This document shows, one piece after another, positions 47,875 through 57,959 of a DNA stretch of 64,000 bases. This stretch comes from Prostheceraeus crozeri (lineage: Eukaryota > Platyhelminthes > Polycladida > Euryleptidae). Position 1 is the first letter of the stretch. Every line of letters begins with the position of its first letter. A program made the translations under genes and the position numbers. The DNA lies in NCBI GenBank assembly GCA_907163375.1, contig CAJQUW010003082.1, forward strand, positions 1 through 64,000, given 5' to 3'. Below the pieces are notes generated by a model. The model made no database searches and was not told the origin of the DNA. It worked only from the letters and a program-made list of their open reading frames with translations.

Positions 47875-49127
47875 TTAATGACAAGTCTCCCTCGGTTCCC
47901 AGCTTGTATAGTGTGTGGCGATCAGCTGATGACGTAATATCCATCATCCAAACACTTAAAACGCTTCTATCGCCGATTCTAGAGGTCCGATTGAGCTGGA
48001 AATACACCATTTCCATGTAGAATTTGACGCTGAATCCGAATCTGGCCTCCGTTTTCCCATCCGATGCTTCGTTTTGGATCTACAGCCCACAGCCATCGCG
48101 AAAATTCTAACTCATTTTTTCGAAAAAATTTTGTGAAGAAAAATTTTTTCTCTCCGATCGACTTGAAACTCACCATGTTGATAGAGAATTTCATGCTGAT
48201 TCCAAATCTGAAATCTGTTTTCCCATCCGATGCTTCGTTTTGAAGCTACAGCCCAAAACGTCCAAAATTCTAACTCTGTCGTTTTTCGCCAATCTCCCAA
48301 AATCTTAAATGGTGTCTCACATCTAAACGAAGACAGATATGAACAAACCGATTCTTTCAGTGAATTTGTCTGACTCTTAGCTTTCAAACGAGCTATTGCA
48401 CAACAAAATCCGTCCACTGGAAGCCAAAATCGAAGGTAGCTCTCCCGAGGGGGGGGGACGTCAGCGAAACTTTTTCTCTCCGATTGCGTTCAAATTCACC
48501 ATACCGATGCAGAATTTCACGCTGAATCCGAATCTGGCCTCCGTTTTCCCATCCGATGCTTTGTTTTGACGCTACAGCCCAAAACGTCCAACATTTTAAC
48601 TCTGTCAAAATTTTGAAGAAACATTTTTTCTCGCCGATTGACTTCAAATTCACCATACCGATGCAGAATTTCACGCTGAATCCGAATCTGGCCTCCGTTT
48701 TCCCATCCGATGCTTTGTTTTGACGCTACAGCCCAAAACGTCCAACATTTTAACTTTGTCAAAATTTTGAAGAAACATTTTTTCTCGCCGATTGACTTCA
48801 AATTCACCATACCGATGCAGAATTTTACGCTGATCACGAATCTAAAGTCCGTTTCACCATTCCACCACGACAACCTAGACGGTCGCCCACGTCAACCTAG
48901 GCGGTCGGCCACGTCAACCCACACGAGACCAACACACCCGAGTCTCACACTCTGTCGTTTTCGAGGGGGGGGGGGACGTCAGCGAACATTTTGTGAACGT
49001 GGACCAACCTGGCCGGCACACCACGACAGACCACAACCTCTGTCGTTCCAGAGGGGGGGGACGTCAGCGAAAATTCTTCGATGGCGGCCATCTTGCGCGG
49101 TCCAGAAGTGGAGTTTTACTTACTACT
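47875..49127. repeat. Right terminal/subterminal repeats of the palindromic Polinton
   Basis: Starts at the empty TTAA (47875-47878) that corresponds to the piggyBac site. Repeats built on CCGATGCTTCGTTTTG and CGCTGAATCCGAATCTGGCC alternate with GACGTCAGCG next to G runs (near 48450, 48965 and 49050). It ends TTACTACT at 49127. It is about 330 bp shorter than the left counterpart. Confidence 0.85.
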
Positions 49128-49133
49128 CTTTTA
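49128..49133. repeat. Polinton target-site duplication, right
   Basis: CTTTTA follows the TACTACT terminus at 49127 and matches 21894-21899. Confidence 0.9.
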
Positions 49134-49252
49134 CACTTAGGTATGGGGAAAATCTTGGCACGTATCCATTGCTCGGGAACTTTAACTTCAGTGAATGATA
49201 AAGTGAACAGATGAGTAAGTGGGCCGGGCAAAATGTAACTAGCAAGTTTCAA
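49128..49252 (-). pseudogene. LINE reverse transcriptase fragment, upstream half
   Basis: The minus strand reads PGPLTHLFTLSFTEVKVPEQW and RAKIFPIPK, the block just upstream of the YRPISL motif in CR1/Jockey-like LINE reverse transcriptases. The frame runs directly into the Polinton duplication and continues in phase at 21899. The fragment ends near 49252, where Penelope-like sequence of opposite orientation begins. Confidence 0.8.
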
Positions 49253-49257
49253 GAGTC

Positions 49258-49562
49258 GAACCGAACACTTTGAAACACAAAGAGCCTAAAAAAATTAAAG
49301 ACAAATCAAAAAACGTCAATTTAACGCTTGACTTTATTAGCGACAGTTTCACTCGTAAAATGAACAAGATTAAAACTAAATACGACATCCCTGCTAGAAT
49401 TACCTGTCGACCAGGCAAGAAGATAAGTACTACAGCGAAAAATAAAATAGAGAATAAAAATAAATGTTCCTGTGAGATTTCCAGTGAGTGTTCCTGTGAA
49501 AATCTATTGGCCCCAAATATAGTTGCAATGACAAAAGACTTAAATGACTTAAGCAAGAATTA
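49258..49562 (+). pseudogene. Penelope-like element, region between RT and endonuclease
   Basis: The plus strand reads FISDSFTRKMNKIKTKY, then IPARITCRPGKKIS, then a CSCEISSECSC cluster. This matches the segment of Penelope-like elements that follows the reverse transcriptase and precedes the GIY-YIG endonuclease. The reverse transcriptase itself is missing, as the 5' side is cut at the LINE fragment. The frame stops at a TA (49561-49562), where foreign DNA starts. The endonuclease part resumes at 52605. Fusing across the TA keeps the frame (S-K-N-Y-I-V-Y). Confidence 0.7.
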
Positions 49563-49900
49563 ACTATGCTACAAGTAGGCCTACTCCCATTTTGCAGTTA
49601 TTTTCTAATCATAATTTCCCACCAGATTCGTTCTAAACAGTCTATTTCTATGTTACCTATGATTTTTCTTTTATTAACTTTAAGGCTTTAATCTCAGTAT
49701 TTTCACCTATAGGTTCATAGGCGTTTAAAAAATATCAAAAATATATTTCACTGCAGTCTTATCGATACAGGCCTACATTCTGGAAATTTATGGATTTTTT
49801 CATTGAAGCCTAGATCAAACCCAAAATGAAATGCAACAAAAACTAGTCAATTCATATAAAATTTAAATTCCACATCCCAATTTAGCATTGAAATTAGCAG

Positions 49901-50131
49901 TTAGAAAAAGTCGCAAACGAATTTTTCATTTGCCGTTTCATATCCGGTGCAAAGAATGTGAGCCCACTCCTCACATTTGCTACATTGGACCCATTGCTTC
50001 CCGCGTTTCGAAAAAGATTCTTCGCAGTATAAGCACGACCAATCATGTACCTTTGCTTTCTCCTCAACCTTCCTACGCTTCTTCGAACGATAGCGATGAA
50101 CTGAAAGAATTGCATATTTTCTGTAGTACAA
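49901..50131 (-). pseudogene. PHD-like zinc finger of the pogo transposase
   Basis: The minus strand reads KKRRKVEEKAK, then CLYCEESF, WVQCSKCEEWAHILC and a final FVC. The C-C...C-C...H..C spacing is the PHD-like finger found at the C-terminus of many invertebrate pogo-like transposases. It lies on the same strand, after the linker exon. A last Cys pair falls in the neighbouring frame. The finger could mediate protein or chromatin contact. It is part of a dead element here. Confidence 0.6.
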
Positions 50132-50486
50132 TTACATAGCATTCAGAACATGTTGCAAACTTCGATAACTAAGCTAAGCCCCTAAGACTTGCGACTTATT
50201 GAAGACATGCACCAATGGTAGGCGCAACATATTGCTCGAATAAAAGAGATTGTGCATGATTTAAAATGTCTAAGGATATTCATATACGTAAGTCGAAGGT
50301 GAAAAAATAGACCTATTCATAGCCTATTTATTATCTAAGTGTCTGGTTTAGGCTTCTGTCTAAATGTCAGACTAATAAAGATGAAAGTTTTCTGTAAACT
50401 TGTGTCCATGAGAGTATATCACTAATAAGTATACATGGATCTGAATAAGAATCTCAAATATCTAAATACAAACCCCAAATGGTCCC

Positions 50487-50761
50487 CTAATTATTTTTTT
50501 GTAGACTGAACTTGCCATCCTCTTCTTGTTTCCTCTGGGTCAACTCATTGATGTAAGTTTTATTTGTCAGATGAAATGGTATTCGCTTCCTTTTGACTTC
50601 TTTCTTCCTGATCATCTTCGGAGTTGGACATAAGTTCCAAAAGCTACACTGAGGAAGATCTTGGTTGTCAGAGGGATCGTTGTCGCCGATCGATGGACTC
50701 AGTTCGGGTAGCTGCTCGACATAATCTAAGGGTGGGGTCAGTGTCGATTGTGGTTTTTGCT
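50487..50761 (-). pseudogene. pogo transposase C-terminal linker exon
   Basis: An open frame continues downstream of the DDE part, with an acidic Ser/Pro-rich stretch followed by a basic KKEVKRKRIPFHLTNKTY. No domain is recognised. It fits the charged linker between the catalytic domain and the zinc finger seen at 49901-50131. Confidence 0.5.
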
Positions 50762-51947
50762 TCATCGACTATAAGCGCTGCCGCTTCGGTCAGTGTCGAT
50801 TGTGAGTTTGCTTTCGTCTTTATCTACAGGCACATTTTCTTTTTCTGTGATGTTACTTGGAAGGAATGCGTCAGCAGGTATTTTTGACATGTTCAACGGG
50901 AAAATACCTGTACGTTTGAAAGACGAAATCACTACGTTTTTTTCAAATGCTTTGTTTGATGTTTTGGTAATCAAATTAAGAAGTTCAATCTTGGACAGTG
51001 ACCGGCCTCCATTTTCTCGGACTAATTGAAGTCCAATAGATCGCCATTCACGCTTCATTGTTGCGAAGACATCCTTAAAGGTTGCAAATACTGAGAAGTG
51101 TGTGGAGGTAGACACCAAAAACCTCGATATTCTGTGAGTGAAGAGAAACGATAAAGTCATAGTTGAGAGAATGGGTTGAATGTCCATCCAGTAGCAGTAA
51201 AACAGTTATCTCTTTAACGGCAGTTAACAATGTCGTTGTTTCGCCCTTTTCCTTGGGAGTGATTTGAAAAACACGGCCTGTAGCACTTGCTAGAACAGCA
51301 TTGGCTTCGAAATGGTCTTGTAATCCCGTCTCATCCGCGTTGTATATGTACTTTGGATCATTTAATGTTTCTTTCTCAATCAGAAAAGCGGATAAATCAT
51401 CAAAGAACTTCGTCACTAGAGGCCGGTTCATCCCGCTTGCCCGAAACGTTGAAAGAATTTCAGGCTTTCTGGTTGAAATTGATGGGTTTCTGGACAGAAA
51501 ACCGCACAGCCATTCATATGCCGCCGACTTTTTACTCTCGTTAGATGGAACTAATACTTGATTAGCCTTAGCGTAGTCGTAAGCAAGCTTACACATTACA
51601 GATTTAGAAAGACCAAACCCTTGCTTTGCTAATTTTATTATCAATTCTTTTAATTCGGATTCTATTTCTTTGCTAAACACTGGTTTTCTTCCTGATGACG
51701 AGGTAATCGACTTTGTCTTCCCACTTATTCTATCTCGCAATGTAGTTCTCGGAACATTCCATCGACGTGCTATCATGCGAATAGATGAAGCGTCAACCTC
51801 GGTTCTAGTATTGTAATAACTTTCTAAGGCTCTTTCCATATCTTTCGGATCCCACTTGTTTAACTTAGATGCCTTACAGCTACCCGTTCTGGCCATCTTC
51901 TTCTTTTGTAGACGATTTGATCTTGATTTTCGTCCAGGTGAAGACAT
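50762..51947 (-). pseudogene. pogo/Tigger transposase, broken
   Basis: The first frame (51947 to 51075) has a psq-type helix-turn-helix (residues about 31-78, KWDPKDMERALESYY), then a CENP-B-type helical region (about 88-163). The DDE core follows, with IYNADETGL (Asp205) and LLLDGHSTHS (Asp254). The Asp-Asp spacing is far below the family's norm, so the core carries an internal deletion. The LPPHTSQYLQP block survives in a different frame, and the C-terminal helices (SVFATFKDVFATMKREW, SSFKRTGIFPLN) in a third (51187 to 50762). At least two frameshifts plus the deletion make it inactive. Such transposases bind their ends and cut at TA. Confidence 0.85.
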
Positions 51948-52604
51948 TTCTACAAAAAATTACTGCATATATATTCCCATCTAATTAGGCCTACATCCTA
52001 TCTATGTTGAAGGTTTGTGGGGCAAATCGCAAATAACTATACTGTACATTTATGCAATTTCTGTATAGAATTGACGGATGATGACCACATAAGATAATGG
52101 ATATGTCTGATAGCAAAATCGGATACAATTTGAAGTTTTTCAAAAGTTAGGGTAAATTCGCCCACATAAATCAAGCTGGGCGACTTTATCTAATTGTTCT
52201 TATTCTATAAAACGGTCGACATTTTGTCGCATCAACGAATACTAAATGAAATAATAACTTTAATAGTTTTAATAGAGCTCTGTGATGATGTGTTCTCATG
52301 ATATTCACATTGAAATGTTTCTGACTATCAATATCAAATGCTAGAGCGACAAGTTAAGCAAAAAACGCCAACTCACTTAGATGACGTGCAACTCACCGGG
52401 ATTTCACACACGAAATGAATAAGGCGATCTGTCTGATGAAATGATGCAGCCAACTTTGATTGGCCGATCGAATAGCAAATAGGAAGCGCTAATCTTGAGG
52501 AACACAATCGTGACGGCTGCAAATGTAGCGGTTTCTCACCGTATGAAAGCAGTTTACGTAGGTGGGCGAGCTTCTCCGGTGGGCGAGTTTGGAACAAAAT
52601 ACCC

Positions 52605-53020
52605 TACATAGTTTATGAATTTAGTTGCAACTTCTGTAATATGAAATACATCGGAGAAAGTTGTCGCCCTTTCAGGCTTAGATATCGCGAGCACGCTAAT
52701 AGCATTAAGAACAAGAACAGTACAAGTGCACTTAGTGAGCACCACTTAAAACAACATGCCGATAAAGTGATGAAAATTAACGACTTCAGTTGCAAAATCC
52801 TTTCTAAATATAAATCAGCGATATCTACTAGAATGGCTGAATCACGGTGTATCACCAAGAACATGCCACACCTCATGAATAGACGTCATGAACTGATATG
52901 AGGAGATGCCCATTCGACCTTAGTCATATTTAAACGTATTGCCTGACCTGTGCCATTCGCCCTTGAGAGTGTCCTGAGAGACGAAACGCGTCGGGTAACG
53001 CTTTTGTACCAAATAAATAA
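52605..53020 (+). pseudogene. Penelope-like element: GIY-YIG endonuclease and 3' end
   Basis: After the TA at 52605 the frame YIVYEFSCNFC leads to YIGESCRPFRLRYREH and later ISTRMAESRCI, ending with TGA at 52900. This is a GIY-YIG nuclease with its first (IVY) and second (YIG) motifs, the conserved Arg/His region and a likely catalytic Glu. It nicks target DNA in Penelope-like elements. Downstream, 52955-52995 contains GTCCTGAGAGACGAAACGCGTCGGG, the kind of conserved 3' motif these elements carry. With 49258-49562 it forms the tail of one element. The reverse transcriptase is lost. Confidence 0.8.
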
Positions 53021-53313
53021 TCGTCGTAAAAAAGGGAGAGATTGCTTTTTCTGTTTTCCGAGTCAACTTTCAAGAGTCGTGAAGGAATGTTGTCACTACC
53101 GCATGATTTCTTGCAATCGATATTATCCAAAAGTCAAAACGTTTATTTCCAATTTGGAACACATGATACAATGAACAGTTGAATTTTGCAACACATGATG
53201 ATGATATGAGTGATAAAATGGTTATGAACAATGAATGAGGTGGCAGATTAGATGTAATAAGAAGATGGCTCGAAAGAGGTGGCAATAATTCATGATATGT
53301 ATCATAAATTTGA
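53021..53313. other. Short spacer before the satellite
   Basis: No gene is seen. The sequence grades into the 43-bp satellite, with repeated ATGATGATATGAG and CATAAATTTGAAG words at its edge. Confidence 0.4.
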
Positions 53314-55605
53314 AGTCATCATTTATCATGCAAGTTCGTCATTGTCTGGAATTGAAAGACATCATTTATCATGCAAGTTAGTCATTGCCTGGAATTGAAA
53401 GACATTCATTATCATGCAAGTTAGTCATTGCCTGGAATTGAGAGACATTCATTATCATGCAAGTTAGTCATTGCCTGGAATTGAGAGACATTCATTATCA
53501 TGCAAGTTAGTCATTGCCTGGAATTGAAAGACATTCATTATCATGCAAGTTAGTCATTGCCTGGAATTGAAAGTCATCATTTATCATGCAAGTTAGTCAT
53601 TGCCTGGAATTGAGAGACATTCATTATCATGCAAGTTAGTCATTGCCTGGAATTGAAAGTCATCATTTATTATGCAAGTTCGTCATTGCCTGGAATTGAA
53701 AGACATCATTTATCATGCAAGTTAGTCATTGCCTGGAATTGAAAGACATCATTTATCATGCAAGTTAGTCATTGCCTGGAATTGAAAGTCATCATTTATT
53801 ATGCAAGTTCGTTATTGCCTGGAATTGAAAGACATTCATTATCATGCAAGTTAGTCATTGCCTGGAATTGAAAGTCATCATTTATCATGCAAGTTAGTCA
53901 TTGCCTGGAATTGAGAGACATTCATTATCATGCAAGTTAGTCATTGCCTGGAATTGAAAGTCATCATTTATTATGCAAGTTCGTTATTGCCTGGAATTGA
54001 AAGACATTCATTATCATACAAGTTAGTCATTGCCTGGAATTGAAAGTCATCATTTATCATGCAAGTTAGTCATTGCCTGGAATTGAAAGTCATCATTTAT
54101 TATGCAAGTTCGTTATTGCCTGGAATTGAAAGACATTCATTATCATGCAAGTTAGTCATTGCCTGGAATTGAAAGTCATCATTTATCATGCAAGTTAGTC
54201 ATTGCCTGGAATTGAGAGACATTCATTATCATGCAAGTTAGTCATTGCCTGGAATTGAAAGTCATCATTTATTATGCAAGTTCGTTATTGCCTGGAATTG
54301 AAAGACATTCATTATCATGCAAGTTAGTCATTGCCTGGAATTGAGAGACATTCATTATCATGCAAGTTAGTCATTGCCTGGAATTGAAAGACATTCATTA
54401 TCATGCAAGTTAGTCATTGCCTGGAATTGAAAGTCATCATTTATTATGAAAGTTCGTTATTGCCTGGAATTGACAGACATTCATTATCATGCAAGTTAGT
54501 CATTGCCTGGAATTGAAAGTCATCATTTATTATGCAAGTTCGTTATTGCCTGGAATTGAAAGACATTCATTATCATACAAGTTAGTCATTGCCTGGAATT
54601 GAAAGTCATCATTTATCATGCAAGTTAGTCATTGCCTGGAATTGAGAGACATTCATTATCATGCAAGTTAGTCATTGCCTGGAATTGAAAGTCATCATTT
54701 ATTATGCAAGTTCGTCATTGCCTGGAATTGAAAGACATCATTTATCATGCAAGTTAGTCATTGCCTGGAATTGAGAGACATTCATTATCATGCAAGTTAG
54801 TCATTGCCTGGAATTGAAAGTCATCATTTATTATGCAAGTTCGTTATTGCCTGGAATTGAAAGACATTCATTATCATGCAAGTTAGTCATTGCCTGGAAT
54901 TGAAAGTCATCATTTATCATGCAAGTTAGTCATTGCCTGGAATTGAGAGACATTCATTATCATGCAAGTTAGTCATTGCCTGGAATTGAAAGTCATCATT
55001 TATTATGCAAGTTCGTTATTGCCTGGAATTGAAAGACATTCATTATCATGCAAGTTAGTCATTGCCTGGAATTGAGAGACATTCATTATCATGCAAGTTA
55101 GTCATTGCCTGGAATTGAAAGACATTCATTATCATGCAAGTTAGTCATTGCCTGGAATTGAAAGTCATCATTTATTATGAAAGTTCGTTATTGCCTGGAA
55201 TTGACAGACATTCATTATCATGCAAGTTAGTCATTGCCTGGAATTGAAAGTCATCATTTATTATGCAAGTTCGTTATTGCCTGGAATTGAAAGACATTCA
55301 TTATCATACAAGTTAGTCATTGCCTGGAATTGAAAGTCATCATTTATCATGCAAGTTAGTCATTGCCTGGAATTGAGAGACATTCATTATCATGCAAGTT
55401 AGTCATTGCCTGGAATTGAAAGTCATCATTTATTATGCAAGTTCGTCATTGCCTGGAATTGAAAGACATTCATTATCATACAAGTTAGTCATTACCTGGA
55501 ATTGAAAGTCATCATTTATCATGCAAGTTAGTCATTGCCTGGAAATGAGAGACATTCATTATCATGCAAGTTAGTCATTGCCTGGAATTGAAAGTCATCA
55601 TTCAT
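53314..55605. repeat. 43-bp satellite array with higher-order structure
   Basis: About 53 head-to-tail copies of a 43-bp unit containing CATGCAAGTTAGTCATTGCC and TGGAATTGAA. Two main unit types (AGACATTCATTATC and AGTCATCATTTATTATG with TTCGTTATTG) alternate in a patterned order. A rare variant, ATTATGAAAGTTCG followed by TTGACAGACATTC, occurs at 54441 and again at 55172. These are 731 bp apart, or exactly 17 units, showing block duplication. The array shows no spacers, so it is not a CRISPR. Confidence 0.97.
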
Positions 55606-57359
55606 TTTCATCAAAATCACTTTGCGAAGGCGCGTTTTAAAGTCTTGAAATCCACATTAAGAAATAAGTTTTAGTTACAGCATTGGTTTTTTCTCTAGAT
55701 TTAGTTCTCGTTCGGACAACAATCTCAGTTTATTTATAAATTTTACTAATAAGTTTTGGAGAGCCGGTCAATATATAATGGAAGAACACATACAGTTCGC
55801 ATGCATTTAATCAGATAGAATTATGAAGTTATCAAGGTAAGAATCCAACAGGGTTTGCACCGTTGATACTTAAAATCCACAGTATCGGGTATGTGGTTAA
55901 ATACAGAGTAATCAGTAGAAACTGAGAAATGAGATATGGCAATCCAATACTATCCAATCCGACGATGACATGCCTTAGATGCAGCCGTCTGCAAATGCTA
56001 ACTTGACCTATTACTCCTATCACTCTTTTTCACCCAAAGGCTCAACTTGCTAGGCTTCTTGTTGCTTACATCACTTTAACATTCGATAACCTTTCACAAC
56101 AACGTACTGCAATTATTTTCTTGTTGGCTATGCTTGCGCTTGATCAGAATGTAGGAATATAATTTTTTGGCGAGTTTCAAAGTATTGCGGTGAATTGTGG
56201 GGTTGCCCATAGCACTCCACATTCGGTGTCCCATAACTCCCCATCACAAGTATACTTTCAAAATCAACCGACACTAAAAAATGTGAATATATTTCAGCCA
56301 ACCGTTTTTGTTTTTTCAAAGATGGTTAACCATGCTACATCTGCACAATCAAAATCTCAATTGGTGCTCAAGCATGACTTGCTCAGGAGAAAAAACACAT
56401 ACAAAAATGGCGCTCGAATTTCCGTAAAAACCTAATTTGGGTTAAAAAGATCAAAATAAAAATTGGGCAGTTAGAAACACCATATGTTCTTATTTAGAAT
56501 GTTTTCGTTGTTGAATGTGCTCGAAAATTGATTTTCAGGCTGGAAAGTATGGCTTACAGTGAGGTGGCCCTTAACACAATGAAATGAATTTCCTCCAATG
56601 AATAATTACAAAATATTTGAAGCACAGAAATGTAAGACTAATTATTGTGAAATCTTGGGCTTATCCAGGCTTGAAATTGGAAAATCATAAAAACTGGGGT
56701 TCATGATCCCGCGCAAGCAAAACCTTTACAGGAACCTGGACTAATAACCACAAGTCACCGCGAATGGTTTTTGTCAAAATCTGACTAGGTGACTTAATTC
56801 CACCAAGTCCGGGTTCTACAAAGTGCACCGTAGTTTTTATCATTGTCAAAAATGACAGGACATCCGATACACATTTATCAACACAACACACGATGCAATG
56901 GGGTTTTATAGAATGTTTGCGTCGGATTTATGACTTCCTTCAAGTGACAAGTGTTATGGATGCGAAGACAACTATATGATAAAGCTAATTTAGAGAATAT
57001 AAACACATGTGCCAAGACAATATGTCTGTTTTGTACTTAAGCCCATTTAACTTTTATACCAGATGTCTGATCAATTTCACCTTTGAAATGCTAATGATTC
57101 AGGTTAAGAGAAGCATTTCGTCATATAATCTAGAAGCCATTTCTCAACTTCAAAACATATAGTCAACGTGCCAAAATTGTGTCCATCACTAGTGAACATT
57201 AAATTTCTTTGTTTTTCAGATGCTATTGAAATTTGGTTAGTTGACTATACTTACTTTCTTGTTTAGATTATCTATATTTTGACTATAGATGCGAAATGCT
57301 CCCACTAGCCCAGAGGCATTTGTGCATCATAGATTAAACCGTGTCGTGAGTAATGGACA
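55606..57359. other. Gene-free spacer
   Basis: AT-rich sequence with short frames only (up to about 80 codons), none with a recognised domain. No terminal repeats, RNA genes or arrays were seen. Confidence 0.45.
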
Positions 57360-57900
57360 AAAGACCGTTCCAGGACACCATAAAATCAAAAAAATTAGTA
57401 CTTTTAAAAACGACATAAATTTATGAATTTAGTCCCTTTTTCAGGTTTTTAAGACCTAAATTCATGAATTTAGTCCATTCAAAAAAGTACCATTTTTTGA
57501 AAAATGGTACTTTTAAAAACGACATAAATCGGAGCGAAGCTCCTCTGGCTTAAGCCGATTCATGTATTTGAACCCTTTTTCAGGTTATGAAGACCTAAAT
57601 TCATAAATCGGCTAAAGCCAGAGGAGCTTCGCTCCGATTTGGGCGTTTTTAAAAATACCCAATTTTCAAATTTTTCAAAATCTCAAATTTGTGATTATGA
57701 CATTTTTCACCCCCCAAAATCATGACCGTTCCAGGACACCGAAAATCATAAAAGTTAAGAATCTCAAATTTGTGATTATGTCATTTTTCACCCCCGCCAA
57801 AATCATGACCGTTCAAGGACAGCGAAAAAAATCATAAAAGTTGAGAATTTCAAATTCATGAATTTTATCCATCTTTCAGGTTTTTAAAATATATCATGTG
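57360..57900. repeat. Hairpin-rich terminal region of the second Polinton
   Basis: Contains a perfect 15-bp-arm hairpin (57483-57514, AAAAGTACCATTTTT). A larger inverted repeat has 35-bp arms with one mismatch (57526-57560 and 57606-57640, including GGAGCGAAGCTCCTCTGGCT). Direct repeats around GACCGTTCCAGGACACC recur near 57365, 57723 and 57807. Terminal repeats of Polintons are often structured like this, but the exact terminus and target duplication were not resolved. Confidence 0.6.
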
Positions 57901-57959
57901 ACTAGCGGGACATCAAAGATGTCTTCCAGGGCTTTGCCGTTAAAAATATTTCTTTAAAA

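Larger units (their letters stand above)
21900..49127. mobile_element. Giant palindromic Polinton (Maverick), about 10-kb inverted arms
   Basis: The element runs from AGTAGTAAG at 21900 to its complement ending at 49127 (27,228 bp), flanked by the 6-bp duplication CTTTTA. It is an almost complete inverted repeat. The left arm, 21900-38943, is 9,962 bp without its two later insertions. The right arm, 38972-49127, is 10,156 bp. The spacer is 28 nt. Non-repeat segments match in length within a base or two: 1,457 against 1,456 bp between the two insertion sites, and 3,837 against 3,838 bp over the polymerase. Length differences sit in tandem repeats. Each arm has one polymerase B gene and small ORFs. 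Integrase, ATPase, protease and capsid genes are not seen. The polymerase copies carry a few breaks (about two on the left, about one on the right). Low arm divergence suggests a young age or conversion between arms. Confidence 0.9.
49563..52604 (-). mobile_element. pogo/Tigger-type DNA transposon inside the Penelope-like element
   Basis: About 3.04 kb between two TA dinucleotides (49561-49562 and 52605-52606) interrupts the Penelope-like frame. TA is the target of pogo and other Tc1/mariner elements. The right end shows repeated GTGGGCGAG words (52562-52587) and GGGTATTTTG read inward. A related GGGTAAATTCGCCCAC lies at 52150, so a smaller TA-bounded element (52150-52604) may be nested or duplicated here. 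The left end has no clear matching inverted repeat, so that border rests on the reading-frame argument. Transposase remnants on the minus strand fill 49901-51947. Confidence 0.6.

Noticed and set aside
21900-49127. The palindrome as a pure assembly artefact
   Set aside because: The outer flanks are the two halves of one LINE with an exact duplication, and the arms differ by two complete transposons and by repeat lengths. A read-level artefact would give identical arms. Long reads across the centre remain the decisive check.
52955-52985. Hammerhead ribozyme at the Penelope-like 3' end
   Set aside because: CTGAGAGACGAAAC resembles the core, but the CTGANGA spacing and a proper stem II are not present. 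At most it is a degenerate relic.
53314-55605. Regular short repeats that could suggest a CRISPR array
   Set aside because: Units follow each other head to tail without unique spacers, and the context is a eukaryotic genome. It is a satellite.
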